Made by a program: the position numbers and the translations under genes
Shown here: piece after piece, positions 21,851 to 33,784 of the stretch
How positions within the stretch are numbered: position 1 is the first letter of the stretch
How the letters are laid out: the number at the start of each line of letters is the position of its first letter
Source of the DNA: Epiperipatus broadwayi
Lineage: Eukaryota; Onychophora; Udeonychophora; Euonychophora; Peripatidae
Length of the DNA: 64,000 nucleotides
NCBI GenBank assembly: GCA_028023455.1
Contig: JAQFVV010000027.1
Coordinates: forward strand, 5,889,845-5,953,844
Reading direction: 5' to 3'
Notes under the pieces: model-generated
The model's input: the letters and a program-made list of their open reading frames with translations, nothing else
Told to the model about the DNA's origin: nothing
Databases searched by the model: none

Positions 21851-22034
21851 GTAGAGTTTTTTCCATGTAACGAGCAAGTTTATGCTTTTTCTCAAAGTAT
21901 CGATCAAATTGATAAACTTTTTAACTAGAGGATAAAAGGTAACTGTTAATCTGAATCAAATTGGCAAGTGTTTGAATATTGATAGTAATATTAAAGAATA
22001 CAATTCAATCTTCACTATTAATAGGGTAGAGATA

Positions 22035-22740
22035 ATATACTTGTAAGTATAATTTTCACTACCCCACTCGTGCAAGAAATGGAGTGGTGTGAGAAAGGGA
22101 GTGGTTTCTATCTGCTTTTAAGACTGGAGGGACATAATCATAAACATGACCAAAGACATTTGAAAAAGATGTATGATCCCAATGATACACATTTTGTGCT
22201 GAACTAGTACTAGCCAATTACTACAATTTAATCGAAAAGTGTCAAACTTATTGCTGTCACAACTTTGACACAAATCACTTGATGGAAGTATATTAATAAT
22301 TTTTGTTAGTCATTCATTAGACTAGAGATTATCCAGTAATGAATAATATTTCTGTAGTGTAATTTTCACTATATGACTTTCACACAAAGTAGAGACTGTT
22401 TTCTATCTGCTTTTAACACTTTGTGGAGGGATGTGATTATAAACATATGACCAAAAATATGGGGGAAATGTGTGATTCTCAAGATGCACCAACACTAATC
22501 AGCTGAAATCACACTCTCTTACACATACCTTTATCATGTTTAGTATTGTATAGATAGCCAATGGCTACAATTTAATATACCACTCACTCAAGATGAGAAC
22601 TGGTTTCTATTCACTTTTAACACTTTGTGGAGGTGTGTAATCATACATGATCAAAGATATCTGAAAAAATGTATGATCCCCAGATACACATTTCTTGATG
22701 AACCAGCACTCATCAGTTGGCTGAGATCACAATCTTATCT
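22035..22740 (+). repeat. Three diverged tandem units
   Basis: The blocks GTGGTTTCTATCTGCTTTTA, ACTTTGTGGAGGGATGTGAT-like, and ATGATCCC..GATACACATTT recur at about 22100, 22390 and 22600. Between them is CATTAGACTAGAGATTATCC, the inverse of a block in the minisatellite at 44868-45490. Non-coding. Confidence 0.55.
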
Positions 22741-22990
22741 CTTTCTAATGTATTTTTGTGACATTGCTTTTAGCAATTCCAAATGCTTGCTGCAACCACA
22801 ATTTCTTTCCAACCTACCATTCCCAATACTTTCAGATGTTGTTTTATCTCATTAATCACTCTTGGTTTTGATACTCTCCTTGGCCACTTACATATCTCCT
22901 TAGATTCTCTATTATCTTTGATCCTTTTGACATGACCAAGCCATCTATCTGTTTCATGTGATCAACACATTCTGATTATCTAACAATGAT
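22740..22990 (-). pseudogene. LINE ORF2 C-terminal fragment
   Basis: On the minus strand the residues ETDRWLGHVKRIKDNRES and then KWPRRVSKPRVINEIKQ follow the common post-RT pattern RWLGHVxRMxDNR..K.P.GRP..RW.D.I. Frames are broken. Only about 80 residues are visible. Confidence 0.55.
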
Positions 22991-23489
22991 CTTAAATTTG
23001 AGTTTATTATTTGTTGTGATGATGCTATTCTTTGGCTCTAATGACCTAATCCATATCAGCATCATTGGTATCCATCTCAGAAAATAATTATTTGTCAGTT
23101 TTCAAAAATTAGAATTTTCACTTAATCACTGAAGGATATCAATGGAAATTTGTATTGCATGAACTGATCTGCAGAACTTAAATTAACTCATCTAAAAAAA
23201 TCTTTCATCTCTTTGTAGCCCTGATTAGTATAATGCAATGTGACTCAGTTCTGTAATTTTTAGTGCTCAAGTAACTCCTGAACACCAAACAATTCGATTA
23301 TTATCTTTATAGACATTTCTTCAGTTGTTTTGCAATGAGTCATCAAACCTTGAAGCCTTTCATCCACAAAACTACAACCATGACATACATTCTTGTAATG
23401 GCTAATTATCTTTTATTTTTATAATGCTTTATTTTCTATCAAAAAATGTGTTAACCATCTTGTAAACGTGAAGCATAAACAAACACATT

Positions 23490-23715
23490 GAAAGATTTGA
23501 TAGACAGAAGTGCATCTGGGCTAGACATATTGCTAGAAGAGGAAATAGTAAATAGACAGTTGAAGTCTTATATAGAATTTTGGGAGTTGTAAAAGATCTA
23601 GAAAGAGACCACATGTGAAATGGATGGATGAAATGTTCTGGAATAATGTAAAGAAGAGGGTCTACATACTCTTCCTGTAGTGAATCAATAATGGTTGAAA
23701 ATGATGATGAATAAT
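23490..23715 (+). pseudogene. RTE-like LINE 3' end, diverged copy
   Basis: Reads as fragments of WARHIARRGN..TVEVLYRI, then DLERDHM and WMKCSG, colinear with the better copy at 61490-62016. It ends in GATGATGATGA, a simple tail typical of RTE-type elements. Several frameshifts. Confidence 0.65.
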
Positions 23716-24514
23716 TGTCCAGATTCAAACGAAAACCAGTCTAGAGAATGATTAAATCAAAATGAGCGAATTCCATGTGAAATCGAACAATTTTTAGCTC
23801 ATAAGCCAGCATGTAATAACTGAGCCGCAACCAATGTCCGTGAGGTAACATTCTAGGAACCTAGCCGCAACTTATTTAATATTATTTCCAAACATGTACA
23901 CAAAAATTCTTAGTGTACGTTAGATCAACAGATACATCTTTTTTTTTTTTTAAATATATCGTTAAATTTCAAAACTTATCGTTTCTTATCTGATAATTGA
24001 GTTGAAAATAATTAATATTAAAAATAGATTTTTTTTTGCAAGAAAATTATTATCAAATCTCCTTTTAAAATCTTTTTATTTTAATACAATTTATCATTTT
24101 AGTATTTCTGGTTGTGAAATGGTTTTCTTTTTTAAAAAAATACGCTTCATGAAAAAGTTATTTCAAAGAGGTCTTAAAAGCTCCCCACTTAAAGTCAAGC
24201 GCAGCTGCGACGAAACGTGTTAAAATGTTACTCGACTCTTCTTATGAAAATATAATGAAATATTTATAAATGACTACCTCCCATTGACAGTCTAAAGTAA
24301 AAAGCTTTCTAAAATCATTAGCGGAGCATTTTTAGTAAGTTAAAAGAACGTGAGAGTTTTTTCCCTCCGATTTGCTTAAATTTAAAAAATCAAACATGAA
24401 AGTGAAGATAGTTACGTCAAGTGGAAATACAGATATAAGAAAATTGATAATTTAAGAAATTCTCGTTTACTTTTATAAGAATATTTTAGCAGTTTTTTTT
24501 CTTCTTACATATAT
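23716..24514. other. AT-rich intron 2 sequence
   Basis: No gene or repeat relation recognised. A T12 run is near 23940. The 73-codon frame at 24002-24223 is Lys/Phe-rich and looks like chance. Confidence 0.35.
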
Positions 24515-24600
24515 ATAAGTGATTGTAAAACATCTAGAAAGAGACCGTATATGAGATGGTATAAAATAAGATAATCTGTTGGAATAATCTGAAGTATTGT
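24515..24600 (+). pseudogene. RTE-like LINE fragment
   Basis: A short piece, reading DCKTSRKRPYMRW, that matches DCKRPRKRPHVRW of the copy at 61490-62016. Confidence 0.5.
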
Positions 24601-25510
24601 GTTTATATAGGAATGTAATAAACACGGACTCGTATCAATACGATTAAATATTTTATTTAGCTTATATGAAATATATTTACAAATCTATACAATATCATGT
24701 TTGCCATCCTATTATAACCCATCCATTAGCCAAGAAGTCAGAGCAATCTCTTGCACCATAGATACATTTATCTTTTTCCAAATGTCTTTGATCATACATA
24801 CAGTAATGATGTAGTTTGGGTTTCTCTAGAAATAATGTGTATATGAAGTTGAAATATGATATGTTCTGTATGGATTGCTTGACAAAGTGTTTCCCATGTA
24901 TCTATGGTATAAGAGGTTGGTCTAATTTCTGGGCTGGTTGGTTGTGATAGGATAGCAAACATGATATAACTCATTGGAAGCTTCAGTTACTTTCTGTTCA
25001 GTTACACTTATTTAAATATATACAATAATGTTTGCTATACCAGACACCTGGTATGTTGACTTGGTATAGCTTTTGATTGCTGTTCATATATTGAAGGAAG
25101 AGACTTTAGGTGCCCTTTTATCTAACATTATTAGCAGCTGTCTTGTGTGTAGATATGGTAATACTTCCAATTCTGCGGTAGCTTGCCTCCTATTTGGCTT
25201 ATGATCTAAAAGCTTTCAACCATGATCTTGCCACATTGCTTTATCCATTTAGTGAACAACATGTTTATTGCCATTCAATTCTGACAGTAATTTAGTATTG
25301 TTCACCTCTACCTTCAAATATATTGTCTATTCATCACCAGATCACCTTCCATGGTGAGAGCAATTGGATTTATTGTGCATCATCACCTATTAGCCTGTTT
25401 CTGTTATTGGATATATCATCTATTTATATATATCCATGGGGCTTGTAGCGATAAATGCTCAATCTGATTAAGATAAGATGGAATATGGACAACTCTATTA
25501 GCTAAAGGTA
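24601..25510. repeat. Repeat family E, copy with unoccupied LTR target
   Basis: From about 25020, related by eye to 3560-3955 followed directly by 7372-7470. The place corresponding to the LTR insertion is near 25440-25450 (GTAGCGATAAATGCTC, against TGATG|GTAAATGCTC). The part 24601-25000 has AATAAACACGGACTCG-like text that may mark an LTR border. Nature unknown. Confidence 0.5.
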
Positions 25511-25577
25511 AGTTGAACTACAATGAGAAGAGATGCTGATTGGTGAAACTCAACAAAACTTGGAGAGACTTTTAAGT

Positions 25578-25670
25578 ATTGGTGGCCAAATGGTCAGCAC
25601 AGCGACCTTACAAGCAGTTGTCCCAGGTTTGTGGGTTTGCTTCCCAGCCGATGCTTTGATACATGAAAAA
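25578..25670 (+). repeat. tRNA-derived SINE, diverged copy
   Basis: Same family as the pair at 14007. The A box is degenerate (TGGCCAAATGG), the B box region is GGGTTTGCTTCCC, followed by GATGCTTTGATACATG and an A-rich tail. Confidence 0.7.
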
Positions 25671-26164
25671 AACAAACAAACTTGGAGACCATCCTGTAAT
25701 GGATTGATATAATTGAAAATGATGAACCTAGACGAGCTAGTCAAAATTTAGAGGAACATTGGTATTATATTATAGATTACTCAAAAATTGCTCTTATTCT
25801 ATGAGAAAGATATCAAGAAGAATCTTTGATTGTTTGAAAATAAGTCATTGGAGAACATCAATGCCATACTTTTTCAAGAAATGACTTATAGAAGTCAATA
25901 TTTGAATTGCGGGAATGGACAATCATAGGCTTCATATTGTACTGTCCTCATGGCCATCAAACTAATAGTGGATTGGATGGGTTGAAGACTTATGATCTTA
26001 GAAGATGATATTGCCATGAAGTAACTGCTGTCACCAAATGTTTAAAGAATCTGTACAAGCTATTTATCAGTTATAAACTATTTTACTGTAACTATATAAG
26101 ATACCTCCAATCAGTCATTACCAGCTCTTGTTTTTTGTAGGGGATGTAAAGACTTTAGTGGCTT
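25671..26164. other. Intron 2, nothing recognised
   Basis: Sequence with somewhat less AT bias; no frame or repeat identified. Confidence 0.35.
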
Positions 26165-26785
26165 TGAAATGTTAATATTAGCAACTCTCTTCATATAGTA
26201 GTGCAAATCATACTAATCAATGGATGCCAGTTTATGCCAGTTTTGTGCATCAAAATCCCTATCTGGTACCTTTTCATCCAATATCCCCAGACTAGTTTCC
26301 AACTTATAACCATTAATCAGGAGCCTTGAATTTGAAAGTACTGCACCTAGATCTTTGGATCTAAAGCAATTCTCCTGTAGCCATTTTATCTTTTTAGTAG
26401 CTCAATATGTATACATTTGGTGTCTTTTATTTTTTTAATAACCATAGTTACCATCATCTTTTGGCCATCATTGGTATTGGGCTTATAGCTTTATACATAT
26501 AAACTAAAAAATTAAAAGGTGATTTCTGGAGGGTTGCATTAGATCCAAAGATCTAGATGTGATTCTCTCAGATCCAGGGTCATCACTGATGAAGGCCACA
26601 AGCTAGAAACTAGTCTAAAAATATTGTATGAGAAGGTATTAGATAGGGGTTTGATGAACAAATCTTTTAGCAATCCTTGATTATTATGCTTTGCACTGGG
26701 TGGCAATACTGTGTGGAGAGAGATGCTATTGTTTTAACAGATTGTGCACATTTAAGAAATACTGATCATGTGATGTTTTAATGGT
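26165..26785. repeat. Foldback family A, head-to-head pair
   Basis: Plus-orientation blocks at 26180-26480 (AATCAATGGATGCCAG; CCCCAGACTAGTTTCCAAC) and minus-orientation blocks at 26500-26785 (GAAACTAGTCTAAAAATATT; ACATTTAAGAAATACTGATC). The two halves could fold on each other. Confidence 0.7.
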
Positions 26786-27895
26786 TTAAATATAAATATT
26801 ATAGTCACATTGTTTTGAAATTCTGAAATGTATTAAAAAGCTTGTAAACAGAATGACTTGCCAATGACTTAAGATATAGTTTAATCATCTACGGCATGAC
26901 TTAAATCAAGATTTTCATTTGTGAATGTTCAGTCAATCTACAATTGAAGAATGATGGTGTAAAAATGAAATTCTTATGAGGTTCTAAACAATTTCTATTC
27001 CAGATCCAATAATAAAGCCAGCTGGTTTTGATCTTTCTGGAGTCTCATCAACAGATTAAGGACAATCCATGACCATTGCACTCACTTGTTTCATAAATGG
27101 GATTTAACAGCCACTGATCTAAGTAAATATGGTCAAATAATAATTAATGACTGTCGAATTTAACAAAGACATTAGTAAATCTACCTTCCTGGAATCTGGA
27201 GATGACTTTGTGATATTTAGTTTTATAATTAAGCTGTCTCCCCCCCCCTGCCCACACACTTTCATATGCCAATTATATGTATATTGGTTTATTTCATTTT
27301 GAACCTTGATTAAGAAGAGGTTTTATTGATATAGACAATGGTTGATACGTACTTTTGCATAATGAAGCCAGATGATGTGTCTATCTATTTAACCACATAT
27401 CTAGCTATCTACTTATCTGTCAACCAGAAAACTATAACTGACTTTGGTCATCTAGTTTTTGTTTTGGTGGCAGAATTGGAATCTTTATTCTCCACTCAGT
27501 GCTAAGCTTTTAATCTTATGTTGATATTAGAGCTATTGAATTGAATCTTTCAATAGTTAAATGCAGTGAAGGAGTCAAGAACTAAAAATCCTGGGATTGT
27601 AGCTCAACATTGTTGTTACCTATGTATAAATGACACGACCTTCCAAGAGACAGCCATTCAATTTTTTTTAACAAATTGAAAATCCAAATAATCTAAGGCT
27701 TTGAAACTATAACAACCATCATGTATTACTACAGAAATATGATATTAGTTACCCCTCTATTTTTTGGTGGTATCGGTTTTAAATTAGCAGAGGCAGTTTT
27801 GATAAAACGATGGAATGACTAAGTATGCACTCCTTTGGCAGAAAATTTCATTTCATCGCAGTTCTTCCATTTAGTGTAAGATTTAGTAATAAATA
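26786..27895. other. Intron 2, nothing recognised
   Basis: Contains a C9 run near 27241. The block AACAAAGACATTAGTAAATC (27162) has a diverged relative near 28490 (TTAATAAAGATATTAGTGAT), so 27150-27220 and 28480-28550 may share origin. Confidence 0.3.
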
Positions 27896-28030
27896 GATGG
27901 CAGTCGGTAGTGTTTAGTAAATCTGTATCTGAGCTATCCAATATCATCAGACAGTTTTTAGCTTATGGCTTTCATCAGTGAGGAGCTTTGGATCTGGTAA
28001 CAGTGTACATGCATCCTTTGAAGAACATGG
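27896..28030 (+). repeat. Foldback family A fragment
   Basis: Contains ATATCATCAGACAGTTTTTA and GCTTTCATCAGTGAGGAGC. Only the central part of the family is present. Confidence 0.6.
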
Positions 28031-29052
28031 GGATATCTTACTAGTTTTATATCCTTTTGCAGATAATAACAATTAGTACTACATATATATGTATTTTTTA
28101 CAAACTTTACATTGTAACTATAGAATAATGGAATCTAGATTTCAAGGTCTATCTATGGATCATGACTCGGCCCTATTACATCTGGATCTTATATGTCTTC
28201 TATCATAAAGAAGTTGATTGACTAGGAATCAATCTTAGGAGTCTGATTTGTACCGCCACTTAGAGCTCATTTATTTTATTTATAACAGACATGATAGCTT
28301 CTGGGATTGGAACAAAGATGTTATTAGTTGTAATAATGCACCTATTTGTTGTTGGTTTACATTTTTTAGAATGTAAGGATTTCTGGAGATATTACTAACA
28401 AATATAATTTATTCATTAATCACCCCATATATTTTAAAATGGCAAAACATTATTAGTATTAAAAAATATCTATTTTTCTATTGATGGATTTAATAAAGAT
28501 ATTAGTGATCTATCTTCCGTGTGGAATCTTTATGGATTTTTTTAATATTGTTAATAGTCAGCTATTTAAAAAAAATTCATATACTAAATAAATAATATTA
28601 CCACCAGTATGCAGAGAAATTATTAAAATGAGGCAAAATCGCTTGGCCAAATATTTTGTCATATATTTATGAAGCTGGTTCCAATTAGCATTTATGATTG
28701 TGAACCCTTTCACTTTAATTATGTTGAGCATGGACACACAAATCTACAATGTAATCATGCCATCTATGCTACATGTGATAAAAATTTATTTTTGGAGCAA
28801 TGTCTTGCAAACCAATATAGGCCAACATTCCACAATCATAATATTAAAGTCTAAAGGTAATTGGGTTAGCTCCTTTGATTTTTAAGACAGTATATACCCA
28901 ATAAATAAACAAAACTGCAAAAAGTTATATAATAAGTACTATATTTTATTGCTGAAAGACCTTTGTTCAGAAATATTTAATTGCCCTCATCGATGTAATA
29001 AATATATTATTAAATGTAAATATATTAAATTTAAGTGTAAACAGATAATATA
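28031..29052. other. Intron 2, nothing recognised
   Basis: AT-rich. Frames of about 60 codons at 28669-28885 overlap in two registers and show no family resemblance. Confidence 0.35.
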
Positions 29053-29133
29053 TAATAACGTGAAAGCTAAACACCTTCACTTAAGCATTTTTAAAGCGTA
29101 TCTGTTTGAAGGTGTTTAGCTTTCACGTTATTA
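29053..29133. repeat. Perfect 27-bp inverted repeat with 27-base loop
   Basis: The arm 29053-29079 (TAATAACGTGAAAGC followed by TAAACACCTTCA) is exactly reverse-complementary to 29107-29133. Pairing continues imperfectly further out. It could be a small MITE or a precursor-like RNA hairpin. It sits about 430 bases before the exon at 29562. Confidence 0.85.
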
Positions 29134-29561
29134 TTAAATATATTATTGTAAATTTTTTGTATTCATTATCCTTTCTTTTTTTATCTTTTATGAATTGATC
29201 ATTAACATCTATAACTAAGATTAATAAAACCTTTTTTTACACTTTATATAGTGGCAAATAACGTTATTTCTTCAAATAATTGCACTTCCTTTCTTACAGT
29301 TTCAAGTTGGTGAAATTTGCAGCTAATAGAAGCTTTGAGGAAGATTGCAGGAGAATCGAAAGTGTAGGAAAGGAGATAAAAAAATTAATTGGGGGATATA
29401 TACACGCATTGTATAAAGTGTAAAAAGAAAGGTGCTAATAATTAGAACTTTTTCCTATTTAATGTATTTGTTATAAAAGAATTATATTTGATGTTAAATA
29501 TTTTTAAAGATATTTAGCATTAAGAATGAAAAGAACCTTAAGTTCTTAACTTTTTTTTCAG

Positions 29562-29631
29562 ATGAACTGCCCAAATCACTCATCATTTTATCTTTAAGAG
29601 GGAACCTGTGTACTCAGGAATCAGATTACAG
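29562..29631 (+). CDS. LRRC46: LRRC46-like protein, third visible exon
   Basis: 70 bases after TTTTTTTTCAG, ending before the donor GTAGGA. It starts with AT, which joins A from exon 9151 (Asn), then 22 codons reading ELPKSLIILSLRGN and LCTQESDY, and ends with AG, which joins A of the next exon (Arg). This matches the LRRC46 segment with the pattern EFPQSLLxLNLSGNxCT, the last repeat of the LRR domain. It is flanked by the 4.7-kb intron 3. A dead copy of this exon lies 970 bases downstream. The phases on both sides agree with neighbouring exons, which supports the model strongly. Confidence 0.92.
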
Positions 29632-30430
29632 GTAGGACTAAAGTTGGTGTTTTAAAAATTCATCGAAAAAAGTTATTTTGTCCTAAAATTATCACAATGG
29701 TTACTTTTTTTTTTTTACAGAAGTCATATCATTTCCCATGTCTCTTCCCATCCAAAAAGTTTCTAAGCAGAAAATCCTCTGAAGTATCAATAGTTCTTTA
29801 AGTATGAATTGATATTATAAATTAAATTAATTAAAATACAATGTACACATGAACTGCACTATCTAACTATGCAACTTCAATTGTATGCTATCCAAAGAAA
29901 AATATAAACAAACAAAAATGTAAATAAAATAAAAACATTAAAATTTGCAAATTTTATGATATTCGAGCAGCCATTTTTCCTTCTCCAAGTGCCACATGTA
30001 ATCACATTTAAAAATAAAATAAAATTTGTAAATAAGTTTTACAATACGTCAGAAGTTGCTTTTCCATTTCAGAGCACTGTTCACAATTATAATTATTAAT
30101 AAAAAAATTTCAATTTATGTTGAAAGGATGTTTCTTCCTTTATTTTTCTTTCTAAATTTAATGTGCAGTATTTTATGAAATAAAATATTTTCTGAAACAT
30201 AATGCTAAAAGTTTTACCAAATTTTAGAATATATTAAAAGTTGATACTGATTTAAAAATAGTAAAACAATTAGAGAGATCCTAATTTTTTGATAATGACC
30301 ATTATTATGTTTCTGTAAGAGAAAAAAGTTAGTGAAAAATAAAAAGATTGTTCAAAGCATTTTTAATAGAGGTGAAAATCAGACATTTTGCTATTTATTT
30401 TACTTAAAAAATATAATATTTATTATATAA
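29632..30430 (+). repeat. Downstream part of the exon 3 duplication, copy 1
   Basis: Intron 3 sequence that recurs in two blocks: 29640-29815 matches 30610-30765, and 29850-30420 matches 32150-32655 (shared text includes TATGCTATCCAAAGAAAA, GCAGCCATTTTTCCTTCT and AAAAGTTTTAC.AAATTTTAG). So the whole unit of about 900 bases was duplicated in tandem and copy 2 was later split. Confidence 0.75.
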
Positions 30431-30531
30431 CCCATTTCTGTTTAATATATTTATACACAGAAAATGGCACAATGAATTATATTTCATATATTAATTTTTT
30501 CTTAAAACTTATTAGTGTTTAATTTTTTTAG

Positions 30532-30604
30532 ATTGAATTGCCCAAATTACTTACCATTTTATCTTTAAGAGGGAATCTGTGTGTGCTTAAGAACCAGATT
30601 ACAG
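30532..30604 (+). pseudogene. Dead tandem duplicate of exon 3
   Basis: Preceded by TTTTTTTAG like the real exon. It keeps TTTTATCTTTAAGAGGGAAT and CAGATTACAG, but has one extra base near its start, giving a TGA in the phase set by exon 2, and two more later. The donor has changed from CAGGTAGGA to CAGACTGGA. If spliced in, it would truncate the protein. Its flank (30605-30765) also matches the flank of the real exon. Confidence 0.85.
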
Positions 30605-30765
30605 ACTGGATTTATATTGATGTTTTAAAAGGCAAAACTGAATTACTTTATCCAAAAATTAATACTTACTTCACTGTAATGCCTTCTCTGTTCACTCCCA
30701 TTTAAAACAAAAGTCTGTGCAGAGACCCTTCCAAAGTGTCAATAGTTCTTAGTTTATATTAAAAA

Positions 30766-32149
30766 TTTTCTAAAATAATGACAAACATTAAATAAGGGAG
30801 AAGAAAATACGTAGGCCAAATTCAATGAAGTTTGAAAAGATGAAGCTGATTCAGACGTATCAACATTGCACATAATTACATACATATTCTGAAGACAAAT
30901 GTAAATCGTAAAACCACAACTTTAATTTGATTACTAACCTTATTTGGTTTATAATGATAGATGTAATAGTATTAGCGATTAAGCCAATGCACATGCACTT
31001 TAAAGAGATTATATAAATGAATACTCAATTTTCCAGACACGAGATATAGTATTTTAGAAAGAATGGAATGAATCCACCCATTCTTTCAGACCCAAACGTT
31101 TATGTATGGGCAAATCTTAAGTGTGTGGAAATAAGAGTGTGAGATGTTACATGATCACTTTAAATTACATTTAGTAAGTTTGAACGAATGACACTTTGCG
31201 AAATCTTTACAATTTACGAACCGTCATTCTTTAGTTGAAATTAAACATATATAATGAGATATTATTTTATATAGCGCGAATGTTTATTTATGTAATAGTA
31301 ATAATTTTTAAAATAATTGAAAAAAGAAATTTGTTTTAGTTTGTTGCAGAGACAAAACCATATGGAAATCTTATTCTGTGAGCTTCACACTGTTTATGTA
31401 TGTACAGAAAAAGCATCCACCTAATTTGTGTTGTTTTATTCCCATTTCTTTTCATAAAATTAGTATGCTCTCTACAATTTAGTATGGAGGTAGAATGACG
31501 GACTGGGGAAGCTCCAACAGTCACTTTCAGTACCTGAATGGCAGATGACCACTCCAGTAACTATTTATTTCTAGAACCATTGCATTAAGTATAATTTTAA
31601 ACCCTGTTTCAATAAACATCTTAAATAAAAGTTGAATGTTGTATATAGAGAAACATGTATCTGGATTTAGAAATGTTAGGATTGCCATACAATAGAAACT
31701 ACTATACTGTCTCAAATGCAAAGAATGCCCTATTTGGTTTAATGCAATGGCCATAGTGGTCGAGTTTGGAGCTAAAAGTTTATGAATCATGACCCAGTTA
31801 TGTCATTTTTTGAACTTTGTAAAAGTCCTAACCTAGTTATGTCATTTTTCGAACTTTGTAAAACTCCTAAGCAATAAGCTATTTGAATACTGCAGAGAAA
31901 GATGGAAATAAAAGAAATAACCATATTTTGTTGAGCTGTGACAAGACTTTGGTCAACAATGATCGAACGGTGAAGAGATCTGTACTTGAATTGTAAGGAG
32001 TAGATAATATTGATTTTATGAATAGATAATTATCTCTTTTTTTTGGGTCTTAGAATGGTTATATTGATTTATAATAAGTGAACACTATTTGCAAATTTAT
32101 TTAAATGATTTTTTGGGAATCTAATTTGTGAATTATAATGGAGTAGCGA
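30766..32149. mobile_element. 1.4-kb insertion splitting duplication copy 2
   Basis: Lies exactly where copy 2 of the exon 3 unit is interrupted. It has two minus-strand frames (31527-31790 with 87 codons, 31336-31524 with 62) that I do not recognise, a direct duplication of CTAGTTATGTCATTTTT (about 31795 and 31836), and the block near 32085 shared with 20736. Unidentified; probably a decayed element. Confidence 0.45.
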
Positions 32150-32660
32150 ACTACCCTGTACCTAACTATATAAGTTCAATTATATGCTATCCAAAGAAAA
32201 GTGCAAATAATAAAACAAAAAATTAAAATGCGCAATTTTTACATTATTCAGCAGCCATTTTTCCTTCTTTGACCATTATTGTTTAAAAAAAACTAAAATT
32301 TGTTAATAAATTTACAATATATCAGTAGCCATTTTTAAATCTCTGAGAAATTATGCATATTAATACAATTTCTTCAGTTTATATTAAAAATATATTCTTT
32401 TATTATTCTTTCCAAATTTGATGTGCAGTATATTTTCTGAATGGAATGTTAAAAGTTTTACAAAATTTTAGAATATCCTTAAAGTTAAAACTAATTTTAA
32501 AACATGAAAAAATAATTAGAGATTATAATTTCTTGATAAAGAGACTAGTCATTTATGTTACTACAAGAGAAAAAAAAAATTGAAAAAAAATATCGCCAAG
32601 ATATTCAACAAAATGAAAGTTGACATTTTGCTACTTACTTTATTTTAAAAATAACAATAC
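32150..32660 (+). repeat. Downstream part of the exon 3 duplication, copy 2 remainder
   Basis: Matches 29850-30420 block by block, including GATGTGCAGTAT and GACATTTTGCTA.TTA, with many small changes. Followed by a (TTA)8-like microsatellite at about 32672-32697. Confidence 0.75.
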
Positions 32661-33108
32661 AGCTGTTAGTTTGTTATTATTATTATTATTATTATTGCTT
32701 CAGTGAATGAGTGAATACACATTCCGTAAAATATATACAAACATGTCCTCAATTTATTAATAACTATTATTTTTGAAAATTTTGTTTAAATTATAATTTT
32801 GATATATATATATACACTGTACATATAAAAAGCATGTTATGTGTGTTTACTATACACTTCCAGTTCATAAACAGTATGTATTCTATTCTAATCAGTCTTT
32901 ATTAACAAAACATGAGCTATTATATGCTATATATTTGAACAAGAGGGGTGTTTGAAACAAAATGTGCATACTTCACAACTCCTCTATATGGTAGCTTGTT
33001 AAAATCAGAGGCTAATTTTCACTTAAGTAAAGGATAACTAAGAATATTTCCAAACATGAGCACCCTAAACTTTTATTTGTGAAAGTGAAGATAATTTATT
33101 TTTACTTG
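32661..33108. other. Microsatellite and AT-rich intron 3
   Basis: (TTA)n at about 32672-32697, a TA run near 32802-32812, otherwise no signal. Confidence 0.5.
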
Positions 33109-33216
33109 TTTTTTTTTTTCTCATGTGTCATAGCATCGGCCAGGAAGTGAACCCGCTAACCCGGGACAACTGCTTGTATAGCAGCAGTCACTGACCTCTC
33201 GACCACCAATGGTTGA
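33109..33216 (-). repeat. tRNA-derived SINE
   Basis: Reverse-oriented copy of the 14007 family. On the minus strand it has TTGGTGGTCGAGAGG near the start and GATGCTATGACACATGAG plus an A tail at the end. The internal B box is changed to GGGTTCACTTCC. Confidence 0.8.
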
Positions 33217-33269
33217 CTATTTTTACTTGTTAGTGCAGTTATTTAACCATTTGACAATGTTTTTTTTAT

Positions 33270-33400
33270 TAAATTATCTGACAGTTTTGATTGACTAGCA
33301 GTCTTCTTCAGAACTGGGGAAATTGTATTTCATTATTTGTTTATTTTACAACTCTGATGAAGACTGCTGGACAGTTGAAATTGTGAGACAGTTTAACAAA
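33270..33400. repeat. Hairpin with CTGATGA..GAAA motif
   Basis: GACTAGCAGTCTTCTTCAGA at about 33291 is the inverse of CTCTGATGAAGACTGCTGGA at about 33352, which is followed by CAGTTGAAATTGTGAG. Same motif as in 1691-2170 and 60198-60416. Confidence 0.65.
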
Positions 33401-33436
33401 AAACATTATAAAAATATAAAACAGAATGAATTTTCA

Positions 33437-33540
33437 AAACAAAGCAAAACTCTCCATATAGTAGTGATTTGTTTTGAATTGTTTAATAACAATTATGTGC
33501 TAGTGTGAGATAGTGATCACGTGAGAATGAATTTTATTCA
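33437..33540 (-). repeat. Foldback family A end fragment
   Basis: AAAGCAAAACTCTCCATATA followed by GTGAGATAGTGATCACGTGA; the terminal part only, like the hairpin end at 46304-46450. Confidence 0.5.
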
Positions 33541-33784
33541 CTTATATATATTTGAGTGCAAAAAAGTCCCCTAAAGATTTCATTCAAATGCTTTCAAGAA
33601 GGATATTTTATCAATATTTTAATCATACGAATTCTTTTAAGTTTTTTAGTATCAGATACATTTCAAGGCAAACTATTAATTGGAAATATGAGAAAAAAAC
33701 TGAAATATGAGTGACAAAACTGAGTACAATAAACTTATAGTTTATGGATCCAAATGGTAGTTCTAATAATTTAAATATATTTTG

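Noticed and set aside
24002-24223. 73-codon Lys/Phe-rich frame
   Set aside because: Composition fits AT-rich chance, with no domain, splice or neighbour support.
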